Assembly (NCBI GenBank): GCA_024232355.1
Contig: JAAEPW010000200.1
Span: 1 to 52,779 of the forward strand
Source: Chloroflexota bacterium
GTDB lineage: Bacteria > Chloroflexota > Anaerolineae > B4-G1
Direction of reading: 5' to 3'
Length of the DNA stretch: 52,779 bases
Within the stretch, counting starts at the first letter, position 1. Each line of letters begins with the position of its first letter. Shown one piece after another: positions 34,280 through 44,300 of this stretch. Position numbers and translations under genes: made by a program. A model generated the notes under the pieces. The model saw only the letters and a list, made by a program, of their open reading frames with translations. It was not told the DNA's origin and searched no databases.

Positions 34280-35593
34280 GTGACACAAAAACGAATTCTG
34301 ATCATGGGCGCCGCCGGGCGCGACTTTCACAACTTTAACGTCTATTTCCGTGACAACCCAGACTATAAAGTTGTGGCCTTTACCGCCACTCAGATCCCAA
34401 ATATTGATGGGCGCGTCTACCCCGCCGAGCTAGCGGGTACAAGCTATCCCGAGGGTGTTCCCATCTACCCAGAAAGCGAACTGGATACCCTCATCCAAGA
34501 CCTGAAAGTAGATCAAGTAGTCTTTGCCTACTCGGACGTCTCGCACGAATACATCATGCACAAGGCATCTCAGATACTGGCCGCCGGGGCCGACTTTCGC
34601 CTGATGGGAGCCGGAACGACGATGCTAAAGTCCACCAAGCCGCTCGTGGCGATCTGTGCGGCACGCACTGGCTGCGGCAAGAGCCAGACAACCCGCCGCG
34701 TCTGCGACTTGTTGCGCGATATGGGCAAAAAAGTAGTCGCCATCCGTCATCCCATGCCCTACGGTGACCTGGTGAAACAAGCATGCCAGCGCTTTGCCTC
34801 CTACGAGGATATGGACAAGCACGATTGCACCATCGAGGAACGGGAAGAGTACGAGCCACACATCGACCGAGGCGTGATCGTTTACGCTGGTGTAGATTAC
34901 GAACAGATTCTGCGCGAGGCCGAAAAAGAGGCCGACGTTATCGTTTGGGATGGCGGCAACAACGATCTGTCGTTCTACAAATCCGATCTCTACGTCGTCG
35001 TTGTAGACCCGCACCGTCCCGGACACGAACTGAGCTACCACCCTGGCGAGGCCAATCTGCACGCGGCAGACGTCGTGGTGATCAACAAAGTGGACACTGC
35101 CGATATTGACGGCGTTGCCACCGTACGGGAAAATATTATGGCAGTGAATCCCGATGCAACCATCATCGAAGCGGCATCCCCCATCTTTCTCGAGGACCCG
35201 GACGCCATTCGCGGCAAAAAGGTACTGGTGGTCGAGGATGGCCCCACCCTGACCCACGGCGAGATGGCCTATGGAGCCGGTGTGGTGGCAGCCCGTCGCT
35301 TTGGCGCGGCCGAGATCGTGGATCCACGCCCCTACGCCGTCGGCTCTATCACAGCAACTTATGAAAAATACCCCACCACCGGCAAGGTACTCCCGGCGAT
35401 GGGCTATGGCAAAGAGCAAATGGCCGAGTTGGAGCAGACCATCAACAACACACCCTGTGATCTGGTCATCGTCGCCACGCCCATCGACTTGCGCCGGTTG
35501 GTGGAAATCAACAGGCCCAGCCAGCGGGTGCGCTACGAGCTGCAGGAGATTGGTCAGCCAGACCTGGAGAGCACACTGGTCAAATTCTCGTAA
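34280..35593 (+). CDS. COG2403-type P-loop GTPase / cyclic 2,3-diphosphoglycerate synthetase-like
   Basis: 437 aa. An N-terminal Rossmann-like part (ILIMGAAGRDFHNFNVYFRD, VVAFTATQIPNIDGRVYP) precedes a P-loop CAARTGCGKSQTTRRV (about 125-140), then IVWDGGNNDLSFYKSDLYVV, and the G4-like VVINKVDTA. The family contains archaeal cyclic 2,3-diphosphoglycerate synthetases and uncharacterised bacterial GTPases; which one applies cannot be told here. GTG 34280 is chosen because AAGGAG lies 7 nt upstream. Transcription appears to be controlled by the leader terminator, which is unusual for this family as far as I know. Confidence 0.85.
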   Translation: MTQKRILIMGAAGRDFHNFNVYFRDNPDYKVVAFTATQIPNIDGRVYPAELAGTSYPEGVPIYPESELDTLIQDLKVDQVVFAYSDVSHEYIMHKASQILAAGADFRLMGAGTTMLKSTKPLVAICAARTGCGKSQTTRRVCDLLRDMGKKVVAIRHPMPYGDLVKQACQRFASYEDMDKHDCTIEEREEYEPHIDRGVIVYAGVDYEQILREAEKEADVIVWDGGNNDLSFYKSDLYVVVVDPHRPGHELSYHPGEANLHAADVVVINKVDTADIDGVATVRENIMAVNPDATIIEAASPIFLEDPDAIRGKKVLVVEDGPTLTHGEMAYGAGVVAARRFGAAEIVDPRPYAVGSITATYEKYPTTGKVLPAMGYGKEQMAELEQTINNTPCDLVIVATPIDLRRLVEINRPSQRVRYELQEIGQPDLESTLVKFS

Positions 35594-35651
35594 CTCGGTT
35601 ACAATCGCAGGCATCACAAAGATGCCGTTTCGCTAATTGAAATCCTCATAA

Positions 35652-35704
35652 TGTAGGGCAGGTTTTACCCGCCATCAGGCGGACAACATAAAACCTGCCC
35701 TACA
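35652..35704. repeat. Perfect nested inverted repeat (MITE- or REP-like)
   Basis: Outer arms TGTAGGGCAGGTTTTA (35652-35667) and TAAAACCTGCCCTACA (35689-35704) pair over 16 bp; inside, CCGCC (35669-35673) pairs with GGCGG (35678-35682). The right flank CTACAAATCTATTT recurs at 36786-36799. It may also serve as terminator for the GTPase gene. The rest of 35594-35850 shows nothing clear. Confidence 0.8.
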
Positions 35705-35850
35705 AATCTATTTCCAAGCACCTGCAACCCCAAAACTGTGTGTCGCTAGCACATTAGATTACCCTCGTCAGTTTCCCAAAGATTGAGAATGTGGTAAACT
35801 GAGAATCATTGATATACTTTTTCAAACTTTGAAATGAAAAGAGAGTGCCT

Positions 35851-36609
35851 ATGGATTTGCCTACCCGAACAAAGATCTCCATTCACATTGTCGATCAAGC
35901 CAAAGAATTTGGTGCTTTGGCGGGGATTGCCAGCACTAGTCTCCTCAAAGAGTCACCATCCTACGCCTCCTATGAGAAAGCCCTCGTTCACCAAGAAAGC
36001 AAACTGGTATGGCCTGTGGAGGCCAAATCGGTGCTCGTATTGGCCTTGCATCACCCAAAATCGAAACCAGAACTGGATTGGTGGGGTCGTATACCGGGCA
36101 AAACCATCGGGAACTACCAACTGATAAATGTGGGGCAGAATTTGGAGCAATGGTTGAACAAAGAATCCGAGAAAATTTGGGGCGTCCAAATCAACGCTCG
36201 CCTTTTGCCATACCAGGTCAAAGAAGGAGGCGTATTCCTCAAGGACGCAGCCGTGATGGCCGGGTTGGGTGTCATCGGCAAGAACAATCTGCTGATCACG
36301 CCAGAATTCGGGCCGCGCGTTCGCCTCAAGGCATTGTTCCTCGATGCGGATTTAAAAGCCACAGGGCCAATAGACACCAACAGCAAGCATTCGTTCAACC
36401 CTTGCAAGAGTTGCCATATGCCGTGCAAGAGTGCTTGTCCGCAAAAAGCATTTGAAAGCGGCTCGTACAATATGCCCCCCTGCAATAATGAAATGACGAA
36501 AAATGAGGCAAATTCAGTGGTCACAGCAGACTGGCTAAATGATGGAAAATCATACCGAATCATCCAGTACTGTAGAGCTTGTGAACTGGCTTGTCCTGTG
36601 CCGCTTTAG
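35851..36609 (+). CDS. QueG-like iron-sulfur protein
   Basis: 252 aa, shorter than QueG (usually above 300). The N-terminal domain has KDAAVMAGLGVIGKNNLLITPEFGPRVR, which matches the cobalamin/substrate region of epoxyqueuosine reductases. Two cysteine clusters, PCKSCHMPCKSACP (about 183-196) and YCRACELACPVP near the C-terminus, would hold two 4Fe-4S clusters. The C-terminal HEAT-like extension of true QueG is missing, so this may be an epoxyqueuosine reductase-like protein with another substrate. ATG 35851 is preferred over GTG 35845 for its AAGAGAG spacing. Confidence 0.8.
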   Translation: MDLPTRTKISIHIVDQAKEFGALAGIASTSLLKESPSYASYEKALVHQESKLVWPVEAKSVLVLALHHPKSKPELDWWGRIPGKTIGNYQLINVGQNLEQWLNKESEKIWGVQINARLLPYQVKEGGVFLKDAAVMAGLGVIGKNNLLITPEFGPRVRLKALFLDADLKATGPIDTNSKHSFNPCKSCHMPCKSACPQKAFESGSYNMPPCNNEMTKNEANSVVTADWLNDGKSYRIIQYCRACELACPVPL

Positions 36610-36701
36610 GGATCGTTCAAAAATAGCTTTACTTTTCAACTCGTTTCTACGTAAAAATACTTGTAAAGTGCGAGGCTATTTCTGAATAGTTGCCATGATC
36701 C
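36609..36701. repeat. Imperfect long inverted repeat downstream of the QueG-like gene
   Basis: The left arm (GGATCGTTCAAAAATAGC, then TTTAC) pairs imperfectly with the right arm (GTAAAG, then GCTATTTCTGAA and ATGATCC). The right arm contains CTATTTCTGAATAG (36676-36689), which has the same TTTCTGAA core as the hairpins at 32555-32622. Confidence 0.5.
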
Positions 36702-36724
36702 TTAGTTCACCCTCAAAGACGAAA

Positions 36725-36800
36725 ATGCAGTCGCGCTTTCCATATCGCGGGACATCGCACTCTTGGCGCGGAATGGAATCCGCAGCTACAAATCTATTTT
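36725..36800 (-). repeat. Dispersed palindromic repeat, copy 2 (inverted, diverged)
   Basis: Read on the minus strand this aligns with 1-71: shared blocks are TTGTAGC, TTCCAT and TATGGAAAGCGCG, in the same order. It is a diverged, inverted relative of copies 1 and 3. Confidence 0.55.
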
Positions 36801-36811
36801 CGAGGCAACAC

Positions 36812-36827
36812 TTTCTGAACAACGCCT
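36812..36827 (+). repeat. Isolated copy of the TTTCTGAACAACGCCT unit
   Basis: Sixteen bases identical to the core of the three units at 32555-32622, here preceded by GCAACAC instead of the full GTTGTT arm. Confidence 0.6.
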
Positions 36828-36881
36828 TAGTTTATAATCACCCCGTCATCTAACCCCCTCTCCAAACACTGACATATTGGT

Positions 36882-36910
36882 TTGTCCTCCGCAAGTCACT
36901 ACTGTATAAT
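36882..36910 (+). promoter_or_regulatory. Predicted promoter of the PAS/GAF pseudokinase gene
   Basis: TTGTCC (36882-36887), 17-nt spacer, perfect TATAAT (36905-36910), 77 nt before the ATG. The whole gap 36610-36987 otherwise holds only the repeats listed. Confidence 0.6.
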
Positions 36911-36987
36911 ATCATAACATTCTAAACCAAAACGAAACTGGAGCATAATTGGAATGCGATTCTGTGTCTCTCTAGGAAAAGACAGAT

Positions 36988-39900
36988 ATGGATAAAAAAC
37001 TCGTCCGTGCACTCTTGGTGAGTGATAACGAGGACGACTATGCGTCGATACGGGACCTGCTCACCGCAATAAACGCAAGCACGAATTTACACACTCAATT
37101 CGAGTTGGAATGGGCGGACACATCCAAGGCCGGTCTAGAGACTATACGACTGGCTCAACACCACGTCTACCTGGTAGACTATTGCTTACAGGAACAAAGC
37201 GGCCCAGAACTCCTCCGTGCAGCCATTGCCGACGGCTGCATAGCCCCCATCATCCTGTTGATCGACCAAACAAATCACACAGTTGGTTCGGCCATTATGC
37301 AAGCGGGCGCAGCCGACTATTTGGACAAGAGCCAACTCGGCGCACAAGTGCTGGGGCATTCTATTCGCCACGCCATTGAGCGCCAGCAGGCAAAAACAGA
37401 GTCGCAAATCGCAGAGCAAGAAAAAGCATCTATTCTGGACCACATATCGGAACTAGTCATATATCAGGATACCGATATGAAGATTCTGTGGGCGAACAAA
37501 GCTGCGTGCGAGTCGGTCGATCTATCCCTTGAACAATTAGTGGGACGTTACTGTTACACAGTGTGGCAGCAGCGACGCAAACCATGCACGAGCTGTCCGG
37601 TGGTCAAAGCTCGAAAGACCGGTCAACCCCAAAAAGCAGAAATGATTTTTCCCGATGGCCGTACATGGTTCGCACGAGGCTACCCCATCAAAGACACCAA
37701 TGGCGACGTTGCGAACATCGTCAAGGTTACACAGGACATTACCAGCCGCAAACAGATGGAAAAGCGACTCGAGCACCTGAATCGACTAAAAGAGAACTTG
37801 CTGTCCCCCAGCAGCCTCAAACAAAAACTTGGACGCATCACCGATGGAATAGTCAGCATCCTCGACGCTGATTTTGCCCGCATATGGATCAACAAGCCCG
37901 GAGACAGATGCAACGCAGGCTGCATTCACGCCGATGTCACAAAGGGCCCGCACATCTGCCACTATCGGGATCAATGCCTTCACCTCCAGGTCAGTTCAGG
38001 ACGCTACACTCACATTGACGGTGAAATGCATCAGCGAGTGCCGTTTGGCTGCTACAAGATCGGGCGTGTCGCCGCCGGAGAGCACCCAAAATTCATCACC
38101 AATGACGTCGCGCATGATCCACGCGTCCACGATCACGAATGGGCAAAAAGACTTGGGCTGGCTTCTTTTGCAGGTTATCGGCTTCTTTCAGCAAAAGGGC
38201 AGCCAATCGGCGTCATGGCGCTCTTTAGCAAACAGGTGATCTCTCCTGACGAGGACACACTGCTCCAAGACCTTGCCACCACCACTGCTCAAGTGATTCA
38301 AACATCTATAACGGCAGAGGCGCTACAAGAAAGCGGTGCACGATTTCGCAAGATCATTGAGAACACACAAACCGGTTACTTTTTCATCAATCGAGAGGGA
38401 CAATTCCAGCACGTCAACGATGCATGGCTACAGATGCACAAATACACTTTACCCGACGAGGTGATCGGTCAGCACTTTGCCATAACCCAGATTGATGCGA
38501 ATTTGGAACAAGCGCAAAAAGATGTGACAAAGCTGCTCGGCGGAGAACCGATCCCCACTGGCGAGTTCACTCGGCGTTGCAAAGACGGCTCCATTGGCTA
38601 TCACACATTCTCTGTCAACCCTGTTGTGCAGGACGGACAGGTCATAGGGCTGGAAGGATTCATCATTGACACGACCGAGCAAAAACAAGCAGAAGAAACA
38701 CTGGCACGGTACAATCGCGAGTCAGCACTCTTTAACCTGTTGGGCCGGGAACTCACCGCCACACTCAATCTACAGTTGGTGATGCAACAACTATTGCAAG
38801 GAGTCACCGAGATCATTGGTACCAAGAGGGCCTCAGTTTGGCTATGGGATAAGGATCAAGAGGGTTGGTTGATCTGTCGGGCAACCTCCTACCGCGACGA
38901 AGGCCGTTCCCCGCTCGGCACGCGCTTGCCTCCAAAACGGGGGGTTGCGGGATGGGTCGCACAGACCGGAGAGAGCGCCGTCGTCGCCAACGCACGGGAT
39001 GACGACCGTTTTTTCATCGAGATTGATCAGCAGACCGGCTTACGCACGACATCATTGCTCGTTGTACCGCTGCGGGTTCGCGATATAGTGATCGGCGTGC
39101 TGGAAGTGATGAACAAACTAGACGGCGACTTTGACGCAAATGACCTTGCCCTGGTCGAGACGCTGGCCGCCCAAGCAGCCATTGCCATTGAGAACGCTCG
39201 CCTATTTCAAGCAGAGCAAAAGCAGCGAGAATTGGCCCAAGCCTTGGTAAAGGCCGCCAGTGCCTTTAACAGCATCCTGGCCCCCGATAGAGTCCTCGAC
39301 CGCATTCTGGAACAAGTGGAGCGAATCGTAGCCGGAGACACGTTTAGCATCATGTTGCTGTCGGAGGATGGCACCGCCCGGATTGCTCGCTGGCGAGGGC
39401 ACGAGCAGATGGGGTTGACCGCAGAACAGATCGCCCGTACCGAGATCCCCGTTGCCAACCACGCCGAAATGTTACCAAAGGATTGGGAGTGGGTGCATTC
39501 CCATATCAGTACTCCTATCCAGGTGACTAGCCATACAGTGGGATTTCTGAGCGTAACCAGTACGCAACCCAATCAGTTCAGTCCCGCCGACGTCCAGAGA
39601 TTGCAAGCCTTTGCCAACCACGCCGCTACGGCTATCGAAAACGCCCGGTTGCATCGGGCACTGCAAAGCTATGCCGATCAGCTAGAGCGACGGGTGGCGG
39701 AACGCACTGTCCAACTCCAGGCCCAGTATGCCCGATCAGAAGCCATTCTACGCAGCATCAATGACGGTATCATTGTCACTAACGTAAAAGGAGATATCCT
39801 TCAAACCAATCCTGTGGCCCAAGACTGGCTCACACATTCCCTGCCACCGGAGGATGCAGAACAACTCCAAAAGGTAGTGCGAGACCTGGCCCAATGCGCC

Positions 39901-40743
39901 AACGATATGCCTGATCTGATGTTGGAACTAGCCGGGCTAGACCTGACACTGAGCGCCGCACCGGTGCTGGAAGAAGGAGCCAAAGAACCCTCCGCAGCAG
40001 TAGTAAATATCCACGACATAAGCCATCTCAAAGCTCTAGACCGGATGAAAACCGTCCTCATCGCCAATGCCTCCGACGAACTACGCCACCCAGTCACAAC
40101 GATCAAGTCATACGCCTACCTATTGCAACGGATGCCACCCGAGAGTAAAAAGTGGAACCAATACTTGGACGCACTGGTGCAAGAGACCGATCGTCAGGCA
40201 CAATTGGTCGAGGACATTATGCAGATCTCTCGCATCTACACCGGAAGGCTAGAGATCGAGCCCCAACCCACTTCTCTCGACGAGTTGAGCCAGATGGTTG
40301 TCGCCCGCCACCAAGCGATGGCCCAAGAACGAAATGTGATCATGAAACACCAGGTAAAAATCGACAAGCATCTGATTTCTCTGGTAGACCCGCAACAAAT
40401 GACTCGGGTGCTGAGTTACCTAGTGAGCGATGCCATCCGCTACACGCCAGAGAAAAGCCGAGTGGCGGTCACTGTTGGACAGGCAGAAGCAGACGGTGAC
40501 ATCTGGGCGACGATGGCTGTATCGGATATGGGAGAAGTGATACCAGCCGAGGACCTACCACATATCTTTGAGCGATTCTTTCGGGAGGAAGAACCACGTT
40601 CGATACGGATATCAGAAAGCGGCATCCGCTTGATCATTGTAAAGGGAGTTGTGGATCTCCATGGTGGTCGGGTGACGGTGAAAAGTTCCGTGGAAGAAAA
40701 TGCAGGTTCCACCTTTACCATCTGGCTGCCTTTAGCTGACTAG
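36988..40743 (+). CDS. Receiver/PAS/GAF protein with degenerate histidine-kinase core
   Basis: 1251 aa, cytoplasmic. Order: receiver (1-125, acidic NEDD at 14-17, Asp64, Lys114), PAS with CTSCPV (about 145-255), Cys-rich GAF (280-435), PAS (445-565), GAF (575-740), GAF (755-905), a coiled coil with RRVAERTVQLQAQY, a PAS-like part (920-1010), then HisKA and HATPase. The kinase core is damaged at every key site: the H-box reads NASDELRHPV, with Asp1030 where the phosphoacceptor His should be; the N-box has Asp1148 (SDAIRYTP) for Asn; G1 reads DMGEV (1180-1184) for DxGxG; G2 reads ESGIRL (1210-1215) for GxGLGL. The fold seems kept (VDLHGGRVTV, STFTIWLPL). It is probably a pseudokinase that integrates signals through its intact receiver. 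No kinase partner is adjacent. Confidence 0.88.
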   Translation: MDKKLVRALLVSDNEDDYASIRDLLTAINASTNLHTQFELEWADTSKAGLETIRLAQHHVYLVDYCLQEQSGPELLRAAIADGCIAPIILLIDQTNHTVGSAIMQAGAADYLDKSQLGAQVLGHSIRHAIERQQAKTESQIAEQEKASILDHISELVIYQDTDMKILWANKAACESVDLSLEQLVGRYCYTVWQQRRKPCTSCPVVKARKTGQPQKAEMIFPDGRTWFARGYPIKDTNGDVANIVKVTQDITSRKQMEKRLEHLNRLKENLLSPSSLKQKLGRITDGIVSILDADFARIWINKPGDRCNAGCIHADVTKGPHICHYRDQCLHLQVSSGRYTHIDGEMHQRVPFGCYKIGRVAAGEHPKFITNDVAHDPRVHDHEWAKRLGLASFAGYRLLSAKGQPIGVMALFSKQVISPDEDTLLQDLATTTAQVIQTSITAEALQESGARFRKIIENTQTGYFFINREGQFQHVNDAWLQMHKYTLPDEVIGQHFAITQIDANLEQAQKDVTKLLGGEPIPTGEFTRRCKDGSIGYHTFSVNPVVQDGQVIGLEGFIIDTTEQKQAEETLARYNRESALFNLLGRELTATLNLQLVMQQLLQGVTEIIGTKRASVWLWDKDQEGWLICRATSYRDEGRSPLGTRLPPKRGVAGWVAQTGESAVVANARDDDRFFIEIDQQTGLRTTSLLVVPLRVRDIVIGVLEVMNKLDGDFDANDLALVETLAAQAAIAIENARLFQAEQKQRELAQALVKAASAFNSILAPDRVLDRILEQVERIVAGDTFSIMLLSEDGTARIARWRGHEQMGLTAEQIARTEIPVANHAEMLPKDWEWVHSHISTPIQVTSHTVGFLSVTSTQPNQFSPADVQRLQAFANHAATAIENARLHRALQSYADQLERRVAERTVQLQAQYARSEAILRSINDGIIVTNVKGDILQTNPVAQDWLTHSLPPEDAEQLQKVVRDLAQCANDMPDLMLELAGLDLTLSAAPVLEEGAKEPSAAVVNIHDISHLKALDRMKTVLIANASDELRHPVTTIKSYAYLLQRMPPESKKWNQYLDALVQETDRQAQLVEDIMQISRIYTGRLEIEPQPTSLDELSQMVVARHQAMAQERNVIMKHQVKIDKHLISLVDPQQMTRVLSYLVSDAIRYTPEKSRVAVTVGQAEADGDIWATMAVSDMGEVIPAEDLPHIFERFFREEEPRSIRISESGIRLIIVKGVVDLHGGRVTVKSSVEENAGSTFTIWLPLAD

Positions 40744-41299
40744 AATAGCACGACCGTGATTCCTAAACATGTGCGGCAAGCGTATCTTCTGAAAGGTCCT
40801 GCCGGCTGGCGGTTCAGTCAATGTCTACTGGGGCAACGACTTGGTCGTGAAGCAATTTTACCCTACTTTGCTCGAAATTCCTCATTCACTCCAGTTGGGG
40901 CACTGGTTCAGTTGGGTAGGATTTCTGGATAATAACCCAATTGTGGCTCAAAAAGGGGCTTGTAGCCGAGGCTTGCGTCGCAACGAGTTGCGCACTCGCA
41001 GAGCCTTGTGCGCTATTTTGCTACCGGACACTTTTTAGTAAATGTGAACGAGGTCGAGCAGACTGCCACTAATTTGGGCAAAAATTGGGTACTTGGGATT
41101 CTGCTACCTACAAGCGGCGCAATATTGCGTGAATGATATACGATTTGATTTTCGCGTGCATGATACTTGATCCAATCGATCTCACGCTGCTTGGGATTAA
41201 GAACAACAGTTGCTCGATTGAGTAATCGGGTTTGGGTTAAAGCTTCTTTGCCAAAACTGACACACAATGGTTGGATAGTTCTGTATCCAGCACAATCAG
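40744..41299. other. Intergenic region without a supported gene
   Basis: 556 nt between the pseudokinase gene and the giant gene's terminator. It contains repeat copy 3 (40950-41026). Short open frames (for example 41013-41267 minus, 84 codons) have no ribosome binding site or recognisable motif. It may hold remnants of decayed genes. Confidence 0.6.
40950..41026 (+). repeat. Dispersed palindromic repeat, copy 3
   Basis: The first 22 bases are identical to window positions 1-22 (ending GGCTTGTAGCCGAGG), and the right part (GCAGAGCCTTGTGCGCTAT) matches GCAGGGCCTTACGCGCTAT of copy 1. The centre differs. Confidence 0.7.
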
Positions 41300-41330
41300 A
41301 CGCCCCGGTGCGAAAAGCGCACCGGGGCGT
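41300..41330 (-). terminator. Terminator of the giant surface-protein gene
   Basis: 13-bp perfect stem ACGCCCCGGTGCG / CGCACCGGGGCGT with a 5-nt loop, 30 nt after the stop codon on the minus strand. No strong T-run, but the stem is very stable. Confidence 0.7.
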
Positions 41331-41360
41331 TATGTGATCCCGAAACGCTGGATTCGCCAG

Positions 41361-44300
41361 CTAGTAGTTTCTGAGCACCAGCGGCAGATAGATGGCGAAC
41401 CCAGTCTGGTCAAAGTTAGCCGTGACCGTCATATCCTGCGTCATCGTGATGGTTACCAGATCAAGGGCGCTCACCAGATCGCCGCTCCAGGCGACGAACT
41501 CGTAGCCGGTCGTCGGGAACGCCGTCATTGAGACAACGCTGTTCTCGACGTACACCCCGCCAGATGGGTTCAAGGCCACCATCCCACCCACTGTCGGACT
41601 GATGATAACGCTCAGGGTGTAGGTAGGTACAGTCGACAGCAGATCAAAGGTAGCAGTGATAGCCTTGTTGGCGTTCATCGTCAACGTGATGGGGCTGGTC
41701 GTCCCTCCCAGCGCGCCGTTCCAGCCAACAAACTCGGAATCGAGATTGGCTGCGGCCGTCAGGGTGACGATCGTTCCCAACTCGTAGACGTGCTGCCCCG
41801 CATCCGGATCGACGCTACCGCTGCCCGTGCCATCCACCGCGATGGTCAGTGTGTAGGTGGGCGCGACACCCACGTCGATGAGCACTGTGGCGGTGTCGGT
41901 TAGTGCTCCGTCACCGACGACGTAATCAAAGCTGTCCAGGCCGCTAAAACCTGCCGTAGGCGTGTAGATGAAGGAGCCATCGAGATTGAGGCTCAGTGTG
42001 CCACTGATCGGGCCGCTGTCCAGCGTCGCCGTCAGCGGATCGCCGTTCACATCCAGATCATTGCTCAACACACCCGTGGCCGCTAACACGATCAGCGGTG
42101 TCTCGTAGCCGATGGCATAGACGTCGTCCTCGGCCACCGGTGCGACGTTCTGTACGATCAGCCCTGCCTCAGCCGTGTTGTTGGTAGTATCGCTCTCCAC
42201 TGAGGTGGTAGCGATCGTGGCCGTGTTGGTAAAGGTGCTTGCAGACAGGCTTGAACTCAGTTGGGCGGTGAGGGTGATGATCCCGTCACTGCCACCAGGT
42301 GGAACCTCTGAGGTCTCAAAAACCTCAAGGGTCTGGCTGCTCAACGCGCGAGTGATGGCCACATTGCCACTGCTGATAACACTCTGCACGGTCACACTGA
42401 ACGGGAGCCAGTCGGTGATGACCACACCGGCAGCTACATCCCCCCCCACGTTAGAAAAGATCAGGGTGTAGGTGATCGTATCACCAGGGTCGGCGCGGGT
42501 GGGGGTGACGGTCTTGAGCAGAGCCAGGTCAGCGTCAGCATCGACCACGTTGATGGTCACAACGCTAGTCGCACTAAAAACGCCATCGCTGGCATCGACG
42601 TCCAGGACGTATTGCGATTGAGTTTCGTAATCCAGGTTGCTGCGGTCGGCAACCGTCACCAGCCCGTCGGGGCCGTTCACGGCGAAAATGCCGTCCTCAT
42701 TCCCGGCGGTGACGGTAAAGGCCAGAGTGTCACCGTTGGCATCAAACACATCTACCATGCCAACCTCACTGCCATCGAGCGCCGCTTCAGAAACGCTGAG
42801 GATGGTGGGTGTGATGACGAGGGCAATATTGTTGATATAGACCCCGTAGGGAACACTGTTGTTTTCGGGATACAAGTCGTAAGAGGTGGTGGTGATGACG
42901 GCGGTGTGGGTAGAGGTTCCCCTGGCCAAGGGTCTGCTCAAAACGCCGGTCAGGGTGATGGCGCCGCCGCTTCCGGCGGGCAAACTGCCAATCGCCCAGG
43001 CGTAGAGGCTGCCGTCGTTGTAGGTGATGATGTTTGACGCCGAGAGTGACGTCTGGTAACTGATGGCGGATAGATAGTGCATCAAGGGTTCAACTATGAC
43101 CACGTCGCTGGCCGTATCCTGGCCGGCATTGGTATAGGTCAGCGTGGCGCTGACGGTATCGCCGGGGTCGGCAATGAGCGGAGCCATCGTTTTGTTCAGA
43201 ATCAGGTCTGCCATCACGTCGGTGATGACGATGGTGGCCTGGTTCGTGCCGGTCAGGCCGCCGTCGGTGGCGGCGATGGTCAAGACGTATTCCTCGGTGG
43301 ATTCATAGTTCAGCCAGGTGGTATCTGTGACCACGATTTGGCCGCTGAATTTGTCGATGGCAAACACACTGTCGCTGTTGCCATCGCTGATGGCGTAGGT
43401 AAAGGCGTCCAGGTTCGCATCGGTGGCGCTGACGCTGCCCACGCTAAAGCCAAGCGGCGCATCCTCAAAGACCATAAAGGCCCCAGCGCCCATCACGGGC
43501 GCAATGTTGTTGACCGTGAGCGATGACTGAGCGGTGGCGCTCACGGGGTAGGAAGCCTGAGCGCCTCTGATGATGGCGGTATTGGTCAGCACCCCGGCAG
43601 GCAGGGGACTGGTAAACTGGCCCGTTATGGTGATGACGCCGCCTTGCCCGCCGCCCAGGTCGCCGTTGAGCGTCCAGGTAAAGGTTGTATCGATGGTGCG
43701 GCTCAAGGTCAGGCCGCCGTCCACGGCCCAGGCATCGTTCAGGTTTATCATTTGCCCCGGCACGGTATCGGTGATGCTGACGTTGGCGGCACTTGCGCCC
43801 CCATCATTGACAAAGCGCAGGGTGTAGGTAACAGAGTCGCCTGGGTCAATGTTGCCCGGCGTGACCTCTTTGACCAGGGTCAGGTGCGGGCGTTCGTACT
43901 CGTAAGCGCCCATATCACAGCCTGGCCCTTGCGGGCGAGCAAAACCGCGCTGGTCGGTGGCGGCGCAGGTGGCATCGTCGCCCGCGTCGAGGGCGGGGCT
44001 GCCCAACTGTAGGGCTAGGGTCGCGGTTTCACCGCCATAGTCGCCAAAGGATTGTAGCAAGGGGTCGCCCGTCAGGGCAGCGCCGCAAGACCAGACGACG
44101 GAATCTGTCTGAACAATGGTGTGGGTGATATTGACGGTCCCATAATTAAAGCAATCCGTGCCACCGCTATGGGCCAGGATGCTGTTTTGCAAGGTGAGTG
44201 TGCCATCCCCATCATTGTAAACGCCGCCAATTTCCACATAGCCGTTATACGCAAAAGTGCTATTGTTGACGGTGGCCGTACCAGCATTATCGAGCGCCCC

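Noticed and set aside
41013..41267. 84-codon minus-strand open frame in the gap before the giant gene
   Set aside because: No ribosome binding site and no family match by eye; part of it lies in repeat copy 3.
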